From NCBI GenBank assembly GCA_023427575.1, contig JAEZAY010000204.1, positions 1 through 10,521 of the forward strand: a stretch of DNA of 10,521 nucleotides. The letters are read 5' to 3'. The translations under genes were made by a program, and so were the position numbers. Every line of letters begins with the position of its first letter. The first letter of the stretch is position 1. Below the pieces are notes generated by a model. It saw only the letters and a program-made list of their open reading frames with translations, was not told where the DNA came from and did no database searches. Below are positions 7,304 to 10,521 of the stretch, piece by piece. Source of the stretch: Bacteroidota bacterium. Its GTDB lineage: Bacteria; Bacteroidota; Bacteroidia; Chitinophagales; Chitinophagaceae.

Positions 7304-8707
7304 TCATTCCATCACCGCCGGATGGCTGCCTTTTAGCAAATTCCGGATCGCTTCGGTGTCGTACAGCACTCCATTGTTGATCACCGCCAGGATGGTGCGG
7401 GTATTTCCGATTTTTTCCATTGGATTTTCATTCAGAATAATCAGATCAGCCTCTTTATTTACTTCCACCGTGCCGGTTTTGTGCAGCACCCCCAGATATT
7501 TTGCCGGATTTACCGTAGCTGTTTGTAATGCGGCAAAAGGCTTTAATCCGGATTCGACAAATTCCTCCAGTTCATTGTGAATGGAAAAACCCGGTACCAG
7601 GAACCATTCCGGAGAATCGGATCCTGCCATCAGAGGAACATCTTCCTGATATAAATTCAGAGTGATCTTCCGGCGCAAGTCCACAAATTTTTCCCGCCTT
7701 TCGGCCGAGGGCGCCTGCGACCAATACAGGTTCTTGATTTCAAAACGTTCTTTTTTCAGGGTATCGGGAATGAAATCGAATCCCGGCATACTATAGATAT
7801 CGCTGGCCGACTGACGGATCCCAAAGGAACTGTGCAGGAAGTAATTGGTGGGAGTAACAAAAATATTCGCATTCTTAACAGCTCTAACGAGCGCGGGTAT
7901 GCGCGATTCATTCATCTTATCAAGCAGATCCCAGTTTTCAGGCAACCAGATTCCGGGTCCTGAAATGCCCTGTTTGGTACGCTCAGATTCCGGAATCAGC
8001 ATTTCCAGAAATTCATCCAGGTGCTCAATCTGCTGTTTCATTTCAAGCGCTTTTGTAAGCCCTATCTGAGAACCCACATGGCCGGTTACTTTCAGGTTCA
8101 GGCTTTTCGCCGAGTTAATAATAGCCGTATATACCTCGGGTTTCAGATAAAATGTAAGTTTGATGGCATCATATCCTTCTCTTTTGAACCGTTGAACAGC
8201 ATTGGAAGCGTCTATCGGATTCTGTACTATTTCCCCGAAGAAAGCTCCTGAAAAAGGCCATTGGCCAACCAGTTGAGGACTCACCACAAATAGTTCCGGA
8301 CCTGCTGCCTGGCCCCGCGCAACCGTACTTTTTGCATTCAGGTACAGGGGATCGCCGTTCATGATCCGGACCGTGGTAAGCCCGTTTGCCAGCATCCGGT
8401 TTAGATCGGCTTCAATGCCGGATTTATTCAGATCCTGTTCATAGAAAAAATGCGCATGCATATCAAAAAGGCCCGGCATCAGGTAGCGTCCGCTTCCATC
8501 AATAGTCGAAATATGATCCGGCAGCCGGTAACTGGCAGAAGCCGCGATGTGTTTGATCTTTCCTTTCTCAATAACGACGGTCTGATCTTTTAGCAGAACC
8601 TCGCGGTTCATTGGTATGATGTTGATGTTTGTGAGTGCTAATGCATCCTGCGCAGTTAAAGCGGAATTGAATGACAGGAAAATCAAAGCAGAAACCAGGA
8701 ACTTCAT
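7304..8707 (-). CDS. Secreted metal-dependent amidohydrolase (imidazolonepropionase/prolidase-like)
   Basis: A 467-residue enzyme of the amidohydrolase superfamily, predicted to hydrolyse amide or peptide bonds outside the cytoplasm. Residues 1-20 are a signal peptide (MKFLVSALIFLSFNSALTAQ), probably cut near TAQ; there is no lipobox and no T9SS domain, so it is likely periplasmic. After a small N-terminal beta region comes the TIM barrel with all expected metal ligands: His84 and His86 in DMHAH, the probably carboxylated Lys183 in AIKLTFY, His210 in VTGHVGS, His229 in QIEHLDE and Asp364 in MAGSDSPEW. That set is the binuclear subtype. The C-terminal part (TVNPAKYLG, GTVEVNKEADLII) returns to the beta sandwich as in imidazolonepropionase-like and Xaa-Pro dipeptidase-like members. 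The substrate cannot be read from sequence. ATG 8707 is set by the signal peptide. It diverges from the M14 peptidase gene. Confidence 0.92.
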   Translation of the reverse strand: MKFLVSALIFLSFNSALTAQDALALTNINIIPMNREVLLKDQTVVIEKGKIKHIAASASYRLPDHISTIDGSGRYLMPGLFDMHAHFFYEQDLNKSGIEADLNRMLANGLTTVRIMNGDPLYLNAKSTVARGQAAGPELFVVSPQLVGQWPFSGAFFGEIVQNPIDASNAVQRFKREGYDAIKLTFYLKPEVYTAIINSAKSLNLKVTGHVGSQIGLTKALEMKQQIEHLDEFLEMLIPESERTKQGISGPGIWLPENWDLLDKMNESRIPALVRAVKNANIFVTPTNYFLHSSFGIRQSASDIYSMPGFDFIPDTLKKERFEIKNLYWSQAPSAERREKFVDLRRKITLNLYQEDVPLMAGSDSPEWFLVPGFSIHNELEEFVESGLKPFAALQTATVNPAKYLGVLHKTGTVEVNKEADLIILNENPMEKIGNTRTILAVINNGVLYDTEAIRNLLKGSHPAVME

Positions 8708-8772
8708 ATTAATATCTTTCGTTTGGAAATAACGATCAATTCCTGCCGGTATTACATTATTATATTAGCAGG
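8708..8772. promoter_or_regulatory. Divergent amidohydrolase / M14 peptidase promoter region
   Basis: Only 65 bases separate the two start codons, so both promoters must lie here or inside the neighbouring genes. On the plus strand TATATTAG (8761-8768) is one base off TAnnTTTG but sits so close to ATG 8773 that the message would be almost leaderless. A TTTG at 8722-8725 is too far away to serve as its -33 box. TCCTGC (8741-8746) and GCAGGA (8768-8773) form a 6-bp inverted repeat that reaches the M14 start codon. No element is convincing. Confidence 0.4.
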
Positions 8773-10518
8773 ATGAAAAAAGCAATTTACCTTTTAATCT
8801 GTTCGGTTTTTTCATGCTTTCTATACGGTCAGAAACAGATAACGCGATTTGAAAAATCGGAGGGAAGCCAAACGGCCGAATATCATGAAGTAATCGAATG
8901 GTGGGAGAAGCTTGACAAACAATATTCCAGGGTTAAAATGCTGAAAATGGGAATGACCGATTCGGGATTTCCGCTGCATTTGATTTTGCTTTCTTCCGAC
9001 CCGGCATTTGAGATCAGCAAATCGCGTGATAAGGATAAAAGCATTGTTCTGATCAATAACGGAATTCATGCGGGCGAACCGGATGGAATAGATGCCAGTA
9101 TGTTGCTGGCCCGCGATTATTTAAGCGGGGTTAAAAAACTGCCTGCCAATATAGTACTGGCCATAATCCCCGTTTATAATATCGGTGGTTTTCTAAACAG
9201 AAGCGCGTATTACCGGGTGGATCAGAACGGCCCTGAAGAATTTGGATTTCGCGGCAATGCGCAGAATCTGGACCTGAACCGCGATTTTATAAAAGCAGAT
9301 TCAAAAAACGCCGCTTCGTTTGCAGAAATTTTCCATCTCTGTGATCCGGATGTTTTTATCGACAATCATGTTAGCAATGGCGCCGATTACCAGCATGTAA
9401 TGACCCTGCTTACCTCCCAACATAACAAGCTGGGTGGAATAGCCGGAAAATATTTGAATGAAAGGTTCGAGCCGGAATTGTACAGGCGGATGAAAGCGAA
9501 AGGTTATGAGCTTGTACCCTATGTCAGTTTCGCCGGAACCAGTCCGGAATCCGGACTGATTCAGTTTTTTGATTCTCCCCGGTTCAGCACAGGCTATGCA
9601 AGCTTGTGGCACAGCTTTTCTTTTATGACGGAAACGCATATGTTAAAACCCTACCGGGACCGGGTACGGGCGACCTATGAGTTAATGGAGTCGGCTATTG
9701 CTTTTACTGCGGAAAACAGGGTTGAAATAAAAAGGATCCGGGCAGAAAGCCGTCAGCAAAGTCTTCAGCAACAAAAGTTCGAGCTGGCCTGGAACCTCGA
9801 TACAACATCAAAAACAAGTTTGGCTTTTCATGGATACGAGGCGGGAACCAGGAAAAGCGAAGTATCCGGTCTTCCTGTTTTGTACTACGACCGGAATAAA
9901 CCTTTCGTACGGCAGATCCCTTTTTATATCCGGTATAGGTCTACATTAGAAATTAAACGCCCGGAAGCATATATAATTCCGCAGGGATGGTGGAAAGTAA
10001 TTGAGCGGTTGAAACAAAACAAGGTTCGGATGAGCCCGCTGCGTTCCGATACGACTATTAAGGTTACCGTTTATAAGATTGTAAGTTATAAGCCGGCCCT
10101 TCAGCAATATGAAGGCCATCACCCCAATACAGAATTAAAAATTGAAAAACAGGTTTCCGATTTAAAGTTTCGCAAAGGCGATTTATATATACCGCTCAAT
10201 CAGGCAGCCAATCGGTTTATTATGCAGGTATTGGAACCTGAAGCAGCCGATTCCTATTTCTATTGGAATTTTTTTGATCCGGTTCTTGGTGCAAAGGAAC
10301 ATTACAGCGCCTATGCTTTTGAAGAAAGCGCGGCGGCATATCTCCGGAAAAATCCGGAGCTGCAAAAGCGCCTGGATGAAAGGCGGGCGGCAGACAGTTC
10401 ATTTGCCCGGAGTGCAAGGGCCCAACTTGATTTTGTGTTCAGGAATTCGCCCTACTATGAACCCGACCACCTGCGGTATCCGGTGTACCGGATTGAAGGG
10501 CAGACCAGGCGCCCTTAA
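8773..10518 (+). CDS. Secreted M14-family zinc metallocarboxypeptidase
   Basis: A 581-residue exported peptidase. Residues 1-19 are a signal peptide (MKKAIYLLICSVFSCFLYG). The M14 catalytic domain spans about 35-315 with all key residues: zinc ligands His99 and Glu102 in GIHAGEPDG and His199 in FIDNHVSNG; the substrate-carboxylate Asn169-Arg170 pair in NLDLNRDF; and the catalytic base Glu288 in MTETHMLKPY. It should therefore remove C-terminal residues, or cut other small peptide substrates, using zinc. The region about 345-581 is a separate, probably beta-rich module ending in a helical tail; NFFDPVLGAKEHYSAYAFEE there recurs at the C-termini of related Bacteroidota M14 proteins, role unknown to me. 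There is no T9SS domain, so a periplasmic site is likeliest. AGG directly before the ATG is too close to act as a Shine-Dalgarno; the start is chosen from the signal peptide. The stop lies 3 bases before the window end. Confidence 0.93.
   Translation: MKKAIYLLICSVFSCFLYGQKQITRFEKSEGSQTAEYHEVIEWWEKLDKQYSRVKMLKMGMTDSGFPLHLILLSSDPAFEISKSRDKDKSIVLINNGIHAGEPDGIDASMLLARDYLSGVKKLPANIVLAIIPVYNIGGFLNRSAYYRVDQNGPEEFGFRGNAQNLDLNRDFIKADSKNAASFAEIFHLCDPDVFIDNHVSNGADYQHVMTLLTSQHNKLGGIAGKYLNERFEPELYRRMKAKGYELVPYVSFAGTSPESGLIQFFDSPRFSTGYASLWHSFSFMTETHMLKPYRDRVRATYELMESAIAFTAENRVEIKRIRAESRQQSLQQQKFELAWNLDTTSKTSLAFHGYEAGTRKSEVSGLPVLYYDRNKPFVRQIPFYIRYRSTLEIKRPEAYIIPQGWWKVIERLKQNKVRMSPLRSDTTIKVTVYKIVSYKPALQQYEGHHPNTELKIEKQVSDLKFRKGDLYIPLNQAANRFIMQVLEPEAADSYFYWNFFDPVLGAKEHYSAYAFEESAAAYLRKNPELQKRLDERRAADSSFARSARAQLDFVFRNSPYYEPDHLRYPVYRIEGQTRRP
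9540..9570 (+). other. Terminator-like hairpin and T-run inside the M14 peptidase gene
   Basis: CAGTCCGG (9540-9547) and CCGGACTG (9551-9558) form a perfect 8-bp GC-rich stem with a 3-base loop, and TTTTTT follows at 9565-9570, six bases after the stem. The hairpin codes for SPESGL at about residues 257-262 of the peptidase. The gap before the T-run makes it a weak terminator at best, and translating ribosomes would normally prevent folding. Confidence 0.45.
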
Positions 10519-10521
10519 AGC

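Noticed and set aside
8741..8773. 6-bp inverted repeat TCCTGC/GCAGGA touching the M14 start codon, as a translation-control hairpin or riboswitch
   Set aside because: The stem is short with a 21-base loop, and there is no second structure or known aptamer pattern; chance is likely.
8812..8820. Possible lipoprotein site at Cys15 of the M14 peptidase
   Set aside because: The residues before the Cys are VFS; Phe at -2 does not fit a lipobox, and a normal signal peptidase I site (LYG) follows a few residues later.
1..10521. Search for CRISPR repeats, insertion-sequence ends, tRNA/rRNA genes, toxin-antitoxin or defence genes
   Set aside because: Nothing fitting these was seen; nearly all of the window is filled by seven recognisable genes with short spacers.

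Overview
The window looks like chromosomal DNA from a member of the Bacteroidota, possibly the Chitinophagia/Saprospiria side, though the class is only a guess. The support is a serine peptidase with a C-terminal type IX secretion (T9SS) sorting domain, a -7 promoter box of the Bacteroidota form TAnnTTTG in front of rpsT, the general lack of Shine-Dalgarno sequences, and protein sequences typical of that phylum. Most of it is ordinary housekeeping DNA with two secreted hydrolases at the right end. I see no mobile element, CRISPR array, phage gene, tRNA or rRNA, and nothing I would call an undescribed system.

Layout, left to right. (1) 1-1394, plus strand: the 3' part of a subtilisin-family (S8) secreted peptidase whose 5' end lies outside the window. 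(2) 1391-2590, minus strand: an RsmB/NOP-type RNA m5C methyltransferase, whose stop codon overlaps the peptidase stop tail to tail in the four bases CTAA. (3) 2677-3918 and 3988-6732, minus strand: odhB (sucB) and sucA, the E2 and E1 components of 2-oxoglutarate dehydrogenase, transcribed sucA then sucB and followed by a hairpin terminator (2601-2622) that almost touches the methyltransferase start. (4) 6733-6980: a divergent intergenic region of about 250 bases carrying the rpsT promoter. (5) 6981-7235, plus strand: ribosomal protein S20, followed by a textbook intrinsic terminator. (6) 7304-8707, minus strand: a secreted metal-dependent amidohydrolase. (7) 8773-10518, plus strand: a secreted M14 zinc carboxypeptidase, diverging from the amidohydrolase across 65 bases.

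Working together: SucA decarboxylates 2-oxoglutarate and passes the succinyl group to the lipoyl arm of SucB. The third subunit, E3 (lipoamide dehydrogenase, lpd), is not in the window and must come from elsewhere. The S8 peptidase, the amidohydrolase and the M14 peptidase all look exported and would act on peptides or amide-like substrates outside the cytoplasm. The divergent amidohydrolase/M14 pair could share control, which is inference from position only.

The points most worth a second look are small-scale ones: a perfect 13-bp inverted repeat inside the peptidase sorting-domain coding sequence, a terminator-like hairpin inside the M14 gene, the tight junctions at both ends of the methyltransferase gene, and an apparent excess of the word GGATCC.
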